DNA from: Syntrophomonadaceae bacterium
Lineage (GTDB): Bacteria > Bacillota > Syntrophomonadia > Syntrophomonadales > Syntrophomonadaceae
DNA: 31,921 bases
Direction: 5' to 3'
Assembly: GCA_028683995.1 (NCBI GenBank)
Contig: JAQUGU010000001.1
Coordinates: 1-31,921 of the forward strand
The position numbers and the translations under genes were made by a program. Shown here one piece after another: positions 8,342 to 16,686 of this stretch; the stretch's first letter is position 1; each line of letters starts with the position of its first letter. The notes beneath the pieces are model-generated. The model made no database searches. It had not been told where the DNA came from and saw nothing but the letters and a program-made list of their open reading frames with translations.

Positions 8342-10726
8342 TTACATAATCATTAAAGGATTAAGGTCAATTTCCACCCTGACCTGTTTATGCCAATCTT
8401 TACCTGCAATATGGGTTCCAATGCTATTTAATAATATCATATTTTCCGATTTAACCATAAGTTGATAACGCAGGCGATTCTTTATACGATATAACGGGCA
8501 GGGGGCTGGCCCCAGTATTACCATATGGTCTTCTTGGGCATCGGTAATTTCATTAATATATAACACTATCATATCAGCTACATCACGGGCAAGAGTTTCA
8601 TTAATGGAAACAACTACCACCCGCAATAAACTACTAAATGGCGGGTATTTTAGTAATCTGCGCCAGTTTATTTCTTCCTGGTAATATCCTCGGTAATCCT
8701 GATCAGCGGCCATTTGAATTATCGGGTTATCAGGGTTATAAGTCTGGATAATTACCTCCCCACTTACGGAACCACGTCCCGCCCTGCCGGCGGCTTGAAC
8801 CAGTAGTTGAAACCCCCTTTCTCCGGAACGAAAATCGGGAAGCGCTAGCATGGCATCGGCATCAAGTATACCCACCAGAGAAACCCCGGGGAAGTCCAGG
8901 CCCTTGGCCACCATCTGGGTGCCAATCAATAGGTCAATTTCCCCGTTTTTCATAGCCTCTAAAATTTGCCCCTGCTGCCCTTTGCGGCTGGAGCTATCCA
9001 GGTCCAGGCGAGCAACTCGTGAATGGTGAAATAACCGGTAAACTTCCTCTTCTACCCTCTGGGTACCATAACCTGACTGCTGTATATATCTGCTGCCGCA
9101 GGCTGGACAAGTATTTGGAATGACAGTGTTGAACCCACAATAATGGCACAGGTAATGATTCTGGTCTTTATGATAATTCAGCCCTACTGAGCAGTTGGGA
9201 CAGGTAAGGGTATGACCACAGCTTCTGCATATGGTAAATGGGGAGAAGCCGCGCCGGTTTAGAAATAATATGCATTGCTCGTTACTTTCCAGGGTATGGT
9301 GAATTTTTTCCTCCAGCAGGGGTGATATAATACTGCTTTGGCCTTTTTTTAGAGGTTTTCTCATGTCTTCGATAGTGACCAGAGGCATAGCAGCATCACC
9401 TGCCCGGTTGGAGATATCTAATCTCTGGCTGTGACCAATCTCACTGCCAAAAAAGGTCTCCACCGCTGGTGTGGCACTTCCGAGCAACAGCACGGCTGAG
9501 TTTCTTCGGGCTCTTTCGCGAGCAACCTCGCGGGCATGGTAACGCGGTTGCTGCTCCTGTTTATAAGTATATTCCTGTTCCTCATCAATAATTATTAATC
9601 CTATATCGGATAAGGGGGCAAAAATAGCGGAGCGGGTACCCATAACCAGGTCAACCTCTCCGTTTTTTATCTCTTTCCATTCCTGGTATCTTTCCCCGGG
9701 TGACATTCTGCTGTGCATAACTGCCATTGCCGGTATACGGGTTCTAAAGACTTCAAGCAAATGGCGGGTTAAGGCTATTTCCGGTACCAGTACTATGACT
9801 TTTTTACCCCGGGCTATACATTGCTGAGCGGCTCTGATATAAACCTCGGTTTTCCCACTGCCGGTCACTCCATAAAGTAGAAATTCACATTGTTCCTGTA
9901 GGTGTAATGATTTATCGATAGCTGCCAGTACCTGTTCTTGTTCTTGATTTAAAACCGGAATACTGGTTGGCCCAGTTTCAGCCTGGCGTTCTATTTTGAT
10001 ATATCCTTTACCCAGCAGTGATTTAATACTGGCGGCAGGTGCCAACTTATCAAGCTCTTTACAGGCAATAGCTGTTTGCTCCAGAAGAAGTTGTATGATT
10101 TCGGCCTGACGAGGGGCTTTGCGTTTTAACTTATCCAGGTCTCTTTCCACTATAAAGTCATTAAGTTTATAAAAATACTGTTCCCGGTTATCCCGGTAAT
10201 CAGTATAAACCCCGCTAATACATATCAGTCCTCTTTCTTCCAGGGTCTTTAAGTTCTCTGCATCTATGTAATTCAATGCTTTACGATATGAAATGTCCCC
10301 ATGGTCAAATAAATATTCCAATAGTTCTGCCTGGTTTTGGTTATCGTTTTCTTGGAGGCAGACAGAAAAGGACTCACTGGTTAAAAGGGAAATAACCCGG
10401 CGCCCGCTTTTTTTGGATAATTTCCCTGGTATCATGACATTGATAGCTACAGTTAGTGGGCACATGCAGCTTTCAGCCAACCAACGGGCCAGCTGGTAAA
10501 GCTCCGGATCCAGGACTGCCTCCCGGTCTAATATAGATAAGACTGGTTTGGTATCAACATCTGGAGGTAAAGCGTTGTCATCAATTATATAGCCTTCTAC
10601 TTTTCTCCTGCCCCATTCAACCAGCACCCGTTTACCGAAAGCCAGCTCATTTTCCAGCTCTTCGCTGATATGATATGTATAGTAGTTGTCCGCAGCTTTA
10701 ACCGGGATGTTTATTAAAACCGTCAC
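8342..10726 (-). CDS. priA: Primosomal protein N' (replication restart helicase PriA)
   Basis: This 794-aa 3'-to-5' superfamily-2 helicase reloads the replisome at stalled forks. It has an N-terminal DNA-binding region, Walker A GVTGSGKT (286-293), Walker B-like DEEQ (381-384) and SAT-type motif LLGSATP. Eight cysteines (500, 503, 509, 512, 527, 530, 540, 543) form the zinc-binding insertion, and the C-terminal helicase lobe has QAAGRAGR. The usual DEEH is DEEQ here. The called start is GTG at 10726, but the only nearby Shine-Dalgarno (GGAGG, 10748-10744) is 17 nt away. An in-frame CTG at 10735 would have 8-nt spacing and add three residues. A TAA at 10753-10751 limits any further extension. 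Confidence 0.96.
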   Translation of the reverse strand: MTVLINIPVKAADNYYTYHISEELENELAFGKRVLVEWGRRKVEGYIIDDNALPPDVDTKPVLSILDREAVLDPELYQLARWLAESCMCPLTVAINVMIPGKLSKKSGRRVISLLTSESFSVCLQENDNQNQAELLEYLFDHGDISYRKALNYIDAENLKTLEERGLICISGVYTDYRDNREQYFYKLNDFIVERDLDKLKRKAPRQAEIIQLLLEQTAIACKELDKLAPAASIKSLLGKGYIKIERQAETGPTSIPVLNQEQEQVLAAIDKSLHLQEQCEFLLYGVTGSGKTEVYIRAAQQCIARGKKVIVLVPEIALTRHLLEVFRTRIPAMAVMHSRMSPGERYQEWKEIKNGEVDLVMGTRSAIFAPLSDIGLIIIDEEQEYTYKQEQQPRYHAREVARERARRNSAVLLLGSATPAVETFFGSEIGHSQRLDISNRAGDAAMPLVTIEDMRKPLKKGQSSIISPLLEEKIHHTLESNEQCILFLNRRGFSPFTICRSCGHTLTCPNCSVGLNYHKDQNHYLCHYCGFNTVIPNTCPACGSRYIQQSGYGTQRVEEEVYRLFHHSRVARLDLDSSSRKGQQGQILEAMKNGEIDLLIGTQMVAKGLDFPGVSLVGILDADAMLALPDFRSGERGFQLLVQAAGRAGRGSVSGEVIIQTYNPDNPIIQMAADQDYRGYYQEEINWRRLLKYPPFSSLLRVVVVSINETLARDVADMIVLYINEITDAQEDHMVILGPAPCPLYRIKNRLRYQLMVKSENMILLNSIGTHIAGKDWHKQVRVEIDLNPLMIM

Positions 10727-10777
10727 AAATCGCAGCTTCTGCCCCTCCCTTTATACAACTTACCCATATAATAACAT

Positions 10778-10798
10778 AAGGCGGGAGATACCCGCCTT
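10778..10798 (-). terminator. Probable metK transcription terminator
   Basis: A perfect 8-bp stem (AAGGCGGG / CCCGCCTT) with a 5-nt loop lies between metK and priA. The minus-strand tail is TTATGTTATTAT, only moderately T-rich. The plus side also shows TTTT, so it could act in either direction. If it terminates metK mRNA, priA needs a promoter in the remaining 50 bp. Confidence 0.55.
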
Positions 10799-10856
10799 TT
10801 AACAATGTTTTAATTGTTTCACCATTCGATATGCTACCAAAGGTTAGTGCTCGGCC

Positions 10857-10882
10857 GGGCAGACACATACGTCTGCCCCTAC
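10857..10882 (+). repeat. Solo arm of the hairpin element family
   Basis: GGGCAGAC, loop ACATAC, GTCTGCCC and then CTACA reproduce the right arm of the composite elements. The left arm is absent. It lies 62 bp downstream of the metK stop codon, upstream of the metK terminator hairpin. Confidence 0.75.
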
Positions 10883-10911
10883 ACCTTAATCCTAATTGAT
10901 TCGGCGTAATT

Positions 10912-10944
10912 CCCTATAATAATCCGCGTATTCCGCGTCAAAAA
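10912..10944. repeat. Short ACGCGGAT-type repeat beside metK
   Basis: Immediately downstream of the metK stop the minus strand reads GACGCGGAATACGCGGATTA and then TTATAGGG. The same words, including GCGGATTATAATAGG, recur in the gap upstream of dapF (17562-17873). This looks like a short dispersed intergenic repeat. Its function is unknown. Confidence 0.5.
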
Positions 10945-12135
10945 CTACAGCCCTGCTTGTTTCCTCAGATCTTCCGCCCGGTCAGTTTTTTCCCAGGTGA
11001 AATCGGGGTCGGGGCGACCAAAATGTCCGTAACTGGCAGTTTTCTTATATATGGGCCTTCTTAAGTCCAGGTCTCTAATGATTGCCGCCGGACGTAAATC
11101 GAAGTTCCTGGTTATTAATTCAACAATTTTTTCCTCGCTAATCTTCCCGGTGCCAAAAGTATCCACCGCAATGGATACTGGCTGGGCTACGCCAATGGCA
11201 TAAGCTACCTGAATTTCACAGCGGTCGGCAATACCGGCAGCTACGATGTTTTTGGCTACATAGCGGGCGGCATAACAGGCTGAGCGGTCCACTTTAGTTG
11301 GGTCTTTGCCGGAGAATGCTCCCCCACCATGCCGGGCCATACCTCCATATGTATCAACAATAATTTTCCTACCGGTTAATCCGCAGTCCCCCTGAGGTCC
11401 TCCCACTACAAAGCGACCGGTTGGATTAATAAAAAAGCGGGTTGCATCATCCAGCATATTTTCAGGAACGCTGGCCTTTATAACCTGTTCGATTATATCC
11501 CCCTCCAGAGTCTCTCGTTCAACATCAGGGTGGTGCTGGGTGGAAACAACTACCGTGTCAATTCTTACTGGTTTATTGTCCTCATATTCAATCGTAACCT
11601 GGGTCTTACCATCAGGACGAAGATAATCCAGGGTTCCATTCTTACGCACTTCAGTCAGGCGTTGGGCCATTTTATGGGCCAGGTATATGGGCATAGGCAT
11701 CAAATCCTCAGTTTCGTTGCTGGCATAGCCGAACATCATACCCTGGTCACCAGCTCCGATAGCCTCCACTTCAGCTTCGGACATTTCCCCTCTTTTTGCT
11801 TCATAAGCCTTATTTACACCCATAGCTATATCACCGGATTGTTCATCCAGTGAGGTAATTACAGCACAAGTTTCACAGTCAAAACCATATTTTGCTCTGG
11901 TGTATCCAATATCTTTTATGGTATTACGAACTAGTCGAGGTATATCTACATAGCAATCAGTAGTAATTTCACCAGAAACCAGAACTAAACCGGTTGTCAC
12001 CATAGTTTCACATGCTACTCTGCCCATTGGGTCTTGCCCCAGTATTGCATCCAGTACCGAATCAGAAATCTGATCGGCAATCTTATCCGGATGGCCTTCA
12101 GTAACTGATTCCGATGTAAACAATCTTCTTGGCAT
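10945..12135 (-). CDS. metK: S-adenosylmethionine synthetase
   Basis: This 396-aa enzyme makes SAM from methionine and ATP. Signature motifs are GHPDKIADQISD near the N-terminus, GAGDQGMMFGYA in the centre and the glycine-rich GGGAFSGKD-x-TKVDRSA loop. The length is standard. The ATG at 12135 follows GGGGGTTGAGG. Only 23 nt separate it from coaBC, which leaves no room for the S-box riboswitch that controls metK in many Firmicutes. It is therefore likely transcribed from upstream. SAM supplies RsmB and RlmN, encoded further along. Confidence 0.98.
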   Translation of the reverse strand: MPRRLFTSESVTEGHPDKIADQISDSVLDAILGQDPMGRVACETMVTTGLVLVSGEITTDCYVDIPRLVRNTIKDIGYTRAKYGFDCETCAVITSLDEQSGDIAMGVNKAYEAKRGEMSEAEVEAIGAGDQGMMFGYASNETEDLMPMPIYLAHKMAQRLTEVRKNGTLDYLRPDGKTQVTIEYEDNKPVRIDTVVVSTQHHPDVERETLEGDIIEQVIKASVPENMLDDATRFFINPTGRFVVGGPQGDCGLTGRKIIVDTYGGMARHGGGAFSGKDPTKVDRSACYAARYVAKNIVAAGIADRCEIQVAYAIGVAQPVSIAVDTFGTGKISEEKIVELITRNFDLRPAAIIRDLDLRRPIYKKTASYGHFGRPDPDFTWEKTDRAEDLRKQAGL

Positions 12136-12158
12136 TTCCTCAACCCCCTATAATCGTA

Positions 12159-13355
12159 TTACAACAGTTTAACTACTTTATCCAGTATGGCAGTTGCCAC
12201 GTCTTGCTTGCTCATTTTGGGCAGCGATTGTATTTCGCCATCACGGCTAATAAATGTAACTATATTAGTATCACTGGAGAAACCAGCACCTTCCATGGTT
12301 ACATCATTGGCCACAATGAAGTCCAGGTTTTTTGTTTCCAGCTTCTTTTTAGCATTGGCTACTATATTTTCAGTTTCGGCAGCAAAGCCGACCATAACTT
12401 GACGAGGCTTTTTGTTTTTACCCAATGTTTTTAAAATATCTGGTGTACCCACCAGGGTTAAAACCAGTTCCTCGGAAGCATCGTTAGCCTTCTTCATTTT
12501 TTGCTCAGCCATCGCCTTAATTCGGAAATCTCCTACCGCTGCAGCTCCGATAATAATATCGCAAGCAGGTTGGTATTTCTGCATAACCTCACACATTTCC
12601 TCGGCACCCCATACCGGTACAAATTTTACTTCCGGTGGCGGTTCCAGGGGGGATTTTCCGCATACCAGTATTACATCAGCACCCCGGGCTGCTGCATCCT
12701 GGGCAATGGCAAAACCCATTTTTCCAGTACTGCGGTTGGCAATAAATCTTACCGGGTCAATATCTTCGCAGGTAGTACCGGCATTTACCATCAATCGTTT
12801 ACCTGATAAATCTTGCCGTGGGCATAACAACTTCTTAATTTCTGCGTATATATGGTCTATTTCCGGTAACCTTCCCTGACCACTTACACCACAGGCCAGA
12901 TCTCCGCTGTCCGGATCCATAACCGTATAACCATAGTCTTTTATCTTTTTAAGGTTATCTTGAACTGCCTGGTTCTTATACATATTATGATTCATAGCGG
13001 GAACTACCAGCAAAGGAGCAGTATTAGCCAGAACAATGGTAGAGAGAAGATCATCAGCCAGGCCATGGGCTACTTTAGCGATAAAGTTGGCGGTAGCCGG
13101 TGCTATAACTAGTAAATCAAGCTGTTCTGCAGCCCCAATATGCTGTACTTTCCACTCTCTCGAATCATCCCATAAGTCCACCAGTACTTCGCGCCCGGAA
13201 AGAGTTCTAAATGTCAGTGGAGTAATAAATTCTGTTGCTGCTTCGGTCATTATAACTATGACATCTATATCCTCTTTCTTGAGTTTACTAACCAGTTCAG
13301 CAATCTTATATGCAGCTATACCTCCGGTTACACCTATACCAACAGTTTTCGGCAT
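12159..13355 (-). CDS. coaBC: Bifunctional phosphopantothenoylcysteine decarboxylase/phosphopantothenate-cysteine ligase (CoaBC)
   Basis: This 398-aa enzyme catalyses two consecutive steps of coenzyme A synthesis. The N-terminal FMN-dependent CoaC half (about 1-180) has GVTGGIAAYK (8-17), catalytic H72 in QHIGAAE, PAMNHNM (119-125) and the active-site C155 in LACGVSGQGRLPE. The C-terminal CoaB half begins near 186, with NAGTT and ANRSTGKMG (206-214). AGGAGG precedes the ATG, 3 nt after the rpoZ stop. The product supports the CoA-thioester metabolism of the PHA locus. Confidence 0.97.
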   Translation of the reverse strand: MPKTVGIGVTGGIAAYKIAELVSKLKKEDIDVIVIMTEAATEFITPLTFRTLSGREVLVDLWDDSREWKVQHIGAAEQLDLLVIAPATANFIAKVAHGLADDLLSTIVLANTAPLLVVPAMNHNMYKNQAVQDNLKKIKDYGYTVMDPDSGDLACGVSGQGRLPEIDHIYAEIKKLLCPRQDLSGKRLMVNAGTTCEDIDPVRFIANRSTGKMGFAIAQDAAARGADVILVCGKSPLEPPPEVKFVPVWGAEEMCEVMQKYQPACDIIIGAAAVGDFRIKAMAEQKMKKANDASEELVLTLVGTPDILKTLGKNKKPRQVMVGFAAETENIVANAKKKLETKNLDFIVANDVTMEGAGFSSDTNIVTFISRDGEIQSLPKMSKQDVATAILDKVVKLL

Positions 13356-13358
13356 ATT

Positions 13359-13574
13359 TTAATCCTCCTTTGCCTGACTGTCTTCATTCTCCGGAATTGT
13401 AATCTTACCGTTCATAATCTCTTCTAAAGCAGTCGTTACAACTGTTGAAAGTCTATAATTCTCGTTATTCTTGCTTTCTTCCGATAACATCCTGGCTCGC
13501 CGGGCAACTGCCACCACCACAGCATACTTGCTATGTGCTACTCCCATTAGGTCCTTGGTTGAAGGAGGAATCAA
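13359..13574 (-). CDS. rpoZ: DNA-directed RNA polymerase omega subunit
   Basis: This 71-aa omega subunit helps fold and assemble the beta-prime subunit. The conserved start is MIPPS, followed by SKY..VVAVARRAR and the helix TALEEI. The start is TTG at 13574, which lies inside the end of gmk in another frame, giving a 44-nt overlap. GGAG about 10 nt upstream serves as ribosome-binding site. The gmk-rpoZ-coaBC order is the standard Firmicute arrangement. Confidence 0.95.
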   Translation of the reverse strand: MIPPSTKDLMGVAHSKYAVVVAVARRARMLSEESKNNENYRLSTVVTTALEEIMNGKITIPENEDSQAKED

Positions 13575-14169
13575 TCATATCACGCTCCAAATTAAAATTC
13601 TTAACCTTACAACGCTCTGCAGTAATGATTGCACAAACTGTATCCACTGCAGTTTTTAACTCATGGTTTAACACCATGTAATCATAATGCCTCACTTGCT
13701 CCATTTCCCACTTGCAGGCAGCTAAACGCAATTTAATACTTTGCGGCGTATCTTTTCCACGAGTCGCCAAACGCAAAGACAGTTCTTCCATACTGGGGGG
13801 AGCAATAAAAATAAATGCGCCTTCCGGTTTTCTTGCTTTTACCTGAAAAGCACCCTGGATATCAATTTCCAGTATTACATCCTGCCCCCGGGTCAGTTTT
13901 TCCTCTACAAACTGTCGGGGAGTACCATACATATTGTTATAGACATTAGCCCATTCCAGCAGTTCATCATTATCAATCAACTGGCGGAATTGGTCCTCAT
14001 CCACAAAAAAGTAATCCCTGCCATCAGTTTCTCCACTGCGTGGTTCCCTGGTGGTGGCTGAAATCGATACTTCCATATCAGTGATTTTGGCTAATACCGC
14101 GTCTTTTATGGTCCCTTTCCCAACTCCTGATGGACCTGATATTATGAAAAGAATACCTTTCCTGGTCAC
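13531..14169 (-). CDS. gmk: Guanylate kinase
   Basis: This 212-aa enzyme phosphorylates GMP to GDP with ATP. The P-loop GPSGVGKG is at 12-19, followed by TTREPRSGETDGRDYFFV (GMP-binding region) and DVILEIDIQGA. The start is GTG at 14169, 20 nt after the remA stop, with only a weak ribosome-binding site, so coupling to remA is likely. Its 3' end overlaps rpoZ by 44 nt. Confidence 0.97.
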   Translation of the reverse strand: MTRKGILFIISGPSGVGKGTIKDAVLAKITDMEVSISATTREPRSGETDGRDYFFVDEDQFRQLIDNDELLEWANVYNNMYGTPRQFVEEKLTRGQDVILEIDIQGAFQVKARKPEGAFIFIAPPSMEELSLRLATRGKDTPQSIKLRLAACKWEMEQVRHYDYMVLNHELKTAVDTVCAIITAERCKVKNFNLERDMIDSSFNQGPNGSST

Positions 14170-14189
14170 CTTATTACCAGCTTTCGTAA

Positions 14190-14450
14190 TTAGACATCTT
14201 CATTGCTGTCTTTGGATGTTAAACGATTGGCCACGGTTTCGGGCTGAACTGCAGACAGAATAACGTGGGCACTATCAGATATGATAACCGCCCGGGTTCT
14301 GCGACCATAAGTGGCATCTATTAGCACCCCTTTTTCTCTGGCTTCCTGAATAATTCTCTTTATGGGTGCCGATTCTGGACTGACAATAGCTACGATCCTG
14401 TTAGCGGCAACAATATTACCAAAACCGATATTTACTAATTTAATATCCAT
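14190..14450 (-). CDS. remA: RemA-family extracellular matrix regulator (DUF370)
   Basis: This 86-aa DNA-binding protein is close to B. subtilis RemA, which activates biofilm matrix and osmoprotection genes. Conserved blocks are INIGFGN-like NIGFGNIVAANR, SPESAPIKR, DATYGRRTRAV and HVILSAVQPETVA. The ATG at 14450 matches the family start. Unusually, the only good Shine-Dalgarno (GGAGGT, 14480-14475) lies about 25 nt upstream, and an inverted repeat (14454-14473) fills the gap. Direct targets in this organism are unknown. Confidence 0.93.
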   Translation of the reverse strand: MDIKLVNIGFGNIVAANRIVAIVSPESAPIKRIIQEAREKGVLIDATYGRRTRAVIISDSAHVILSAVQPETVANRLTSKDSNEDV

Positions 14451-14453
14451 AAA

Positions 14454-14473
14454 AATCCCGGATTAACCGGATT
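14454..14473 (-). promoter_or_regulatory. Hairpin between the Shine-Dalgarno and start codon of remA
   Basis: A stem of about 7 bp with one bulged base and a 5-nt loop lies exactly between GGAGGT (14480-14475) and the ATG (14450). If it folds, the effective spacing shrinks from about 25 to about 4-5 nt. It could be a translational control element or a spacer-shortening structure. No experimental support is known to me. Confidence 0.4.
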
Positions 14474-14482
14474 CACCTCCTG

Positions 14483-15361
14483 CTATTCGATATTTTGTAA
14501 TTGCTCTCTGATTTTCTCCAACTCCGCTTTGACCTCTACAACTGTGCGATTCATCTCCAAATCATTGGCTTTGGAGGCTATAGTATTAATTTCACGAAAC
14601 ATCTCCTGCACCAGAAAGTCGGCTTTTCGCCCTACGGCATCTTCTGCGTGCATTAATTCTTCCAGGTGCTGGCTATGGCTTTTAAGTCTAACAATTTCTT
14701 CGGTAATGTTAGATTTTTCAGCGAAAATGGCAATTTCCTGTAAAAGCCTTTGCTGGTCTTCCAAATCCTGTTCCATAAACTCGGAGATACGTGTACGCAG
14801 GCGCTCACCATGTTCCAAACTGACCTGAGGTGAACGGGTTTCCAACTGTTCAACCATCTTCAGTATTACCCTGTTCCTGGTTCGGATATCTTCAGCCAGG
14901 TTAAGTCCTTCCTTCACCCGCATATCCACGAGACAGTCCATAGCCACATCCAGGGATTGCCTTAGAACCGCCCAGACTACCTCCATATCCTCTTCTTCAT
15001 CTTCCAAACTGAATACCTCGGGTAAACGGAAAAGGTCAATTATGCGGATTTCCTGTGAAATATTTAGTTTTTCTGCTAATTCTTTCAAGTAGTTATAATA
15101 AGCTATAGCTAAATCTTTGTCAACCTTGATATTTCTCTTTGATTCTCCGCTTTTCTCAATATTTATGTTGATTTCCAGCCGGCCCCGGCTGACATACTTT
15201 CTCAATTCCTCCTTAATACGGTCTTCCAGTAAACTGTAGCGCCTGGATATGCGTATAAAAGGGTCAAAATAGCGGTGGTTAACTCCTTTGATTTCACAAT
15301 TAACCGTATAACCGCAATCATTAGTTTGACCCCGGCCAAAGCCAGTCATGCTTCTTACCAT
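14483..15361 (-). CDS. yicC: YicC-family endoribonuclease/stress protein
   Basis: This 292-aa protein has the conserved N-terminus MTGFGRG (YicC-N domain) and a C-terminal DUF1732 region with KADFLVQEMFREINTIASKA. E. coli YicC is reported to act as an endoribonuclease. The first ATG encodes MVRSMTGFG, and translation may start at either M1 or M5. It is 4 nt after dapL and 32 nt before remA. The yicC-remA-gmk order is conserved in Firmicutes. Confidence 0.94.
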   Translation of the reverse strand: MVRSMTGFGRGQTNDCGYTVNCEIKGVNHRYFDPFIRISRRYSLLEDRIKEELRKYVSRGRLEININIEKSGESKRNIKVDKDLAIAYYNYLKELAEKLNISQEIRIIDLFRLPEVFSLEDEEEDMEVVWAVLRQSLDVAMDCLVDMRVKEGLNLAEDIRTRNRVILKMVEQLETRSPQVSLEHGERLRTRISEFMEQDLEDQQRLLQEIAIFAEKSNITEEIVRLKSHSQHLEELMHAEDAVGRKADFLVQEMFREINTIASKANDLEMNRTVVEVKAELEKIREQLQNIE

Positions 15362-15365
15362 TCGT

Positions 15366-16538
15366 TTACAACTCTACCTTTCCCAGCGCTTTTTCCAACC
15401 GGTCAAACGCTTCATCAATTCTTGATTTATCAACTGTCAAAGCAATTCTAAAATACCCTTCACCATACTGACCATAACCATTACCGGGAGTAATAATAAC
15501 CCCGGCTTTTTCCAGTACCAGTTCTGCAAATGATGCCGAGGTAAAGCCACGAGGTACCGGAACCCAGAAATAGAAACTGGCCTGGGGTGGTTTAACCTGC
15601 CAACCCAGACGGGCCAGGCCGCGAGCACAGGCGTCTCTTCTTTCTTCATATAATGCCTGCATTTTTTCTATACTGTCCTGGGGGCCGTTCAGAGCTTCGA
15701 TACCTGCATATTGAATAGCCTGAAAAACTCCAGAATCAATATTGGATTTGAATCGTCCCAGGACTTCTATAGCAGCCTTATTGCCTGCCGCCCAGCCCAG
15801 GCGCCATCCGGTCATATTATAAGTTTTGGATAAGGAGTGGAATTCAATACCTACATCTTTGGCTCCCTCGATCTGGAGAAAACTTACCGGTTTAATCCCA
15901 TCAAAGGCTACTTCGGTATAGGGGGCATCATGACAGACCAGGATATCATAACTCTTCGCAAACTCGACTACTTTTTCAAAAAAGTCTAACCCGGCAACTG
16001 CACCGGTGGGATTATTGGGATAATTTATAAACATAATTTTAGCCTTTTGGGCAATAACAGATGGTATATCTTCCAATACCGGCAGGAACCCGTTTTCCTC
16101 CTTAAGCGGCATTATGTACTGCTCTCCACCGGCCAGCAAGGTACCAATTCCATATACCGGATAGCCTGGATCGGGCACCAGGTTGACATCACCCTGATCT
16201 AAATAAGCGGAGGAAATATGGGCTATTCCTTCTTTGGAGCCGAGCAGGGAAACTACCTCGCTCTTAGGATCCAGATTTACCCCAAAACGTTTTTTGTACC
16301 AATCCGCAACTGCCTGACGGAACTCAAGTAAACCAACTGAAGTGGGATACTGGTGGTTGGATGTATCATAAATGCTCGTTGCCATGCGGTCAATAATATG
16401 ACGGGGGGTAGGTTGATCCGGATCGCCTATACCCAGGTTTATTATATCTATACCTTTTTCTTTAGCTTCAGCAATCTTTTGTTCAATACGAGCAAATAAA
16501 TATGGGGGTAATTTTTGCATAGCCTTGTTTTCCTTCAT
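15366..16538 (-). CDS. dapL: LL-diaminopimelate aminotransferase
   Basis: This 390-aa class-I/II PLP aminotransferase converts tetrahydrodipicolinate directly to LL-diaminopimelate in the single-step lysine and peptidoglycan pathway. Motifs include NNPTG (175-179), the aspartate of CHDAPYTE (D204) and the Schiff-base lysine K238 in SLSKTYNMTGWRLGW. Its product is the substrate of DapF, encoded just upstream, which supports the specific dapL call over a generic aminotransferase. AGGAGG precedes the ATG at 16538. Confidence 0.92.
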   Translation of the reverse strand: MKENKAMQKLPPYLFARIEQKIAEAKEKGIDIINLGIGDPDQPTPRHIIDRMATSIYDTSNHQYPTSVGLLEFRQAVADWYKKRFGVNLDPKSEVVSLLGSKEGIAHISSAYLDQGDVNLVPDPGYPVYGIGTLLAGGEQYIMPLKEENGFLPVLEDIPSVIAQKAKIMFINYPNNPTGAVAGLDFFEKVVEFAKSYDILVCHDAPYTEVAFDGIKPVSFLQIEGAKDVGIEFHSLSKTYNMTGWRLGWAAGNKAAIEVLGRFKSNIDSGVFQAIQYAGIEALNGPQDSIEKMQALYEERRDACARGLARLGWQVKPPQASFYFWVPVPRGFTSASFAELVLEKAGVIITPGNGYGQYGEGYFRIALTVDKSRIDEAFDRLEKALGKVEL

Positions 16539-16627
16539 CCTAAAACCTCCTGCAGATATAATAGTAAGAGGGATTACCTGGTCCCCTGGCTTTTTGTTTT
16601 ACATAGATTCTCGTGTGGTAACATGAC

Positions 16628-16654
16628 GGAACGGCACAGGGGCCGTTCCCTACA
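16628..16654 (+). repeat. Diverged hairpin-element arm between dapF and dapL
   Basis: GGAACGGC, loop ACAGGG, GCCGTTCC and then CTACA keep the 8-6-8 architecture, the ACA loop start and the CTACA tail of the other elements. The stem sequence is nearly all different, so pairing rather than sequence appears conserved. It lies in the 148-bp gap between dapF and dapL. Confidence 0.6.
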
Positions 16655-16686
16655 TATGACGGTTCTATTTTAGAATTAAGCATTAT

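Noticed and set aside
10883..12158. SAM (S-box) riboswitch for metK
   Set aside because: Only 23 nt separate coaBC from metK and no structured leader is present.
12412..12879. Plus-strand 155-codon open frame opposite coaBC
   Set aside because: It is a shadow of coaBC codon usage without family features.
14190..14450. Alternative ATT start for remA six bases upstream of the ATG
   Set aside because: Family N-termini align with the ATG, and the ATT gains no better ribosome-binding site spacing.
16624..16654. Rho-independent terminator for dapF
   Set aside because: The stem has no following T tract on the minus strand and matches the hairpin-element architecture instead.
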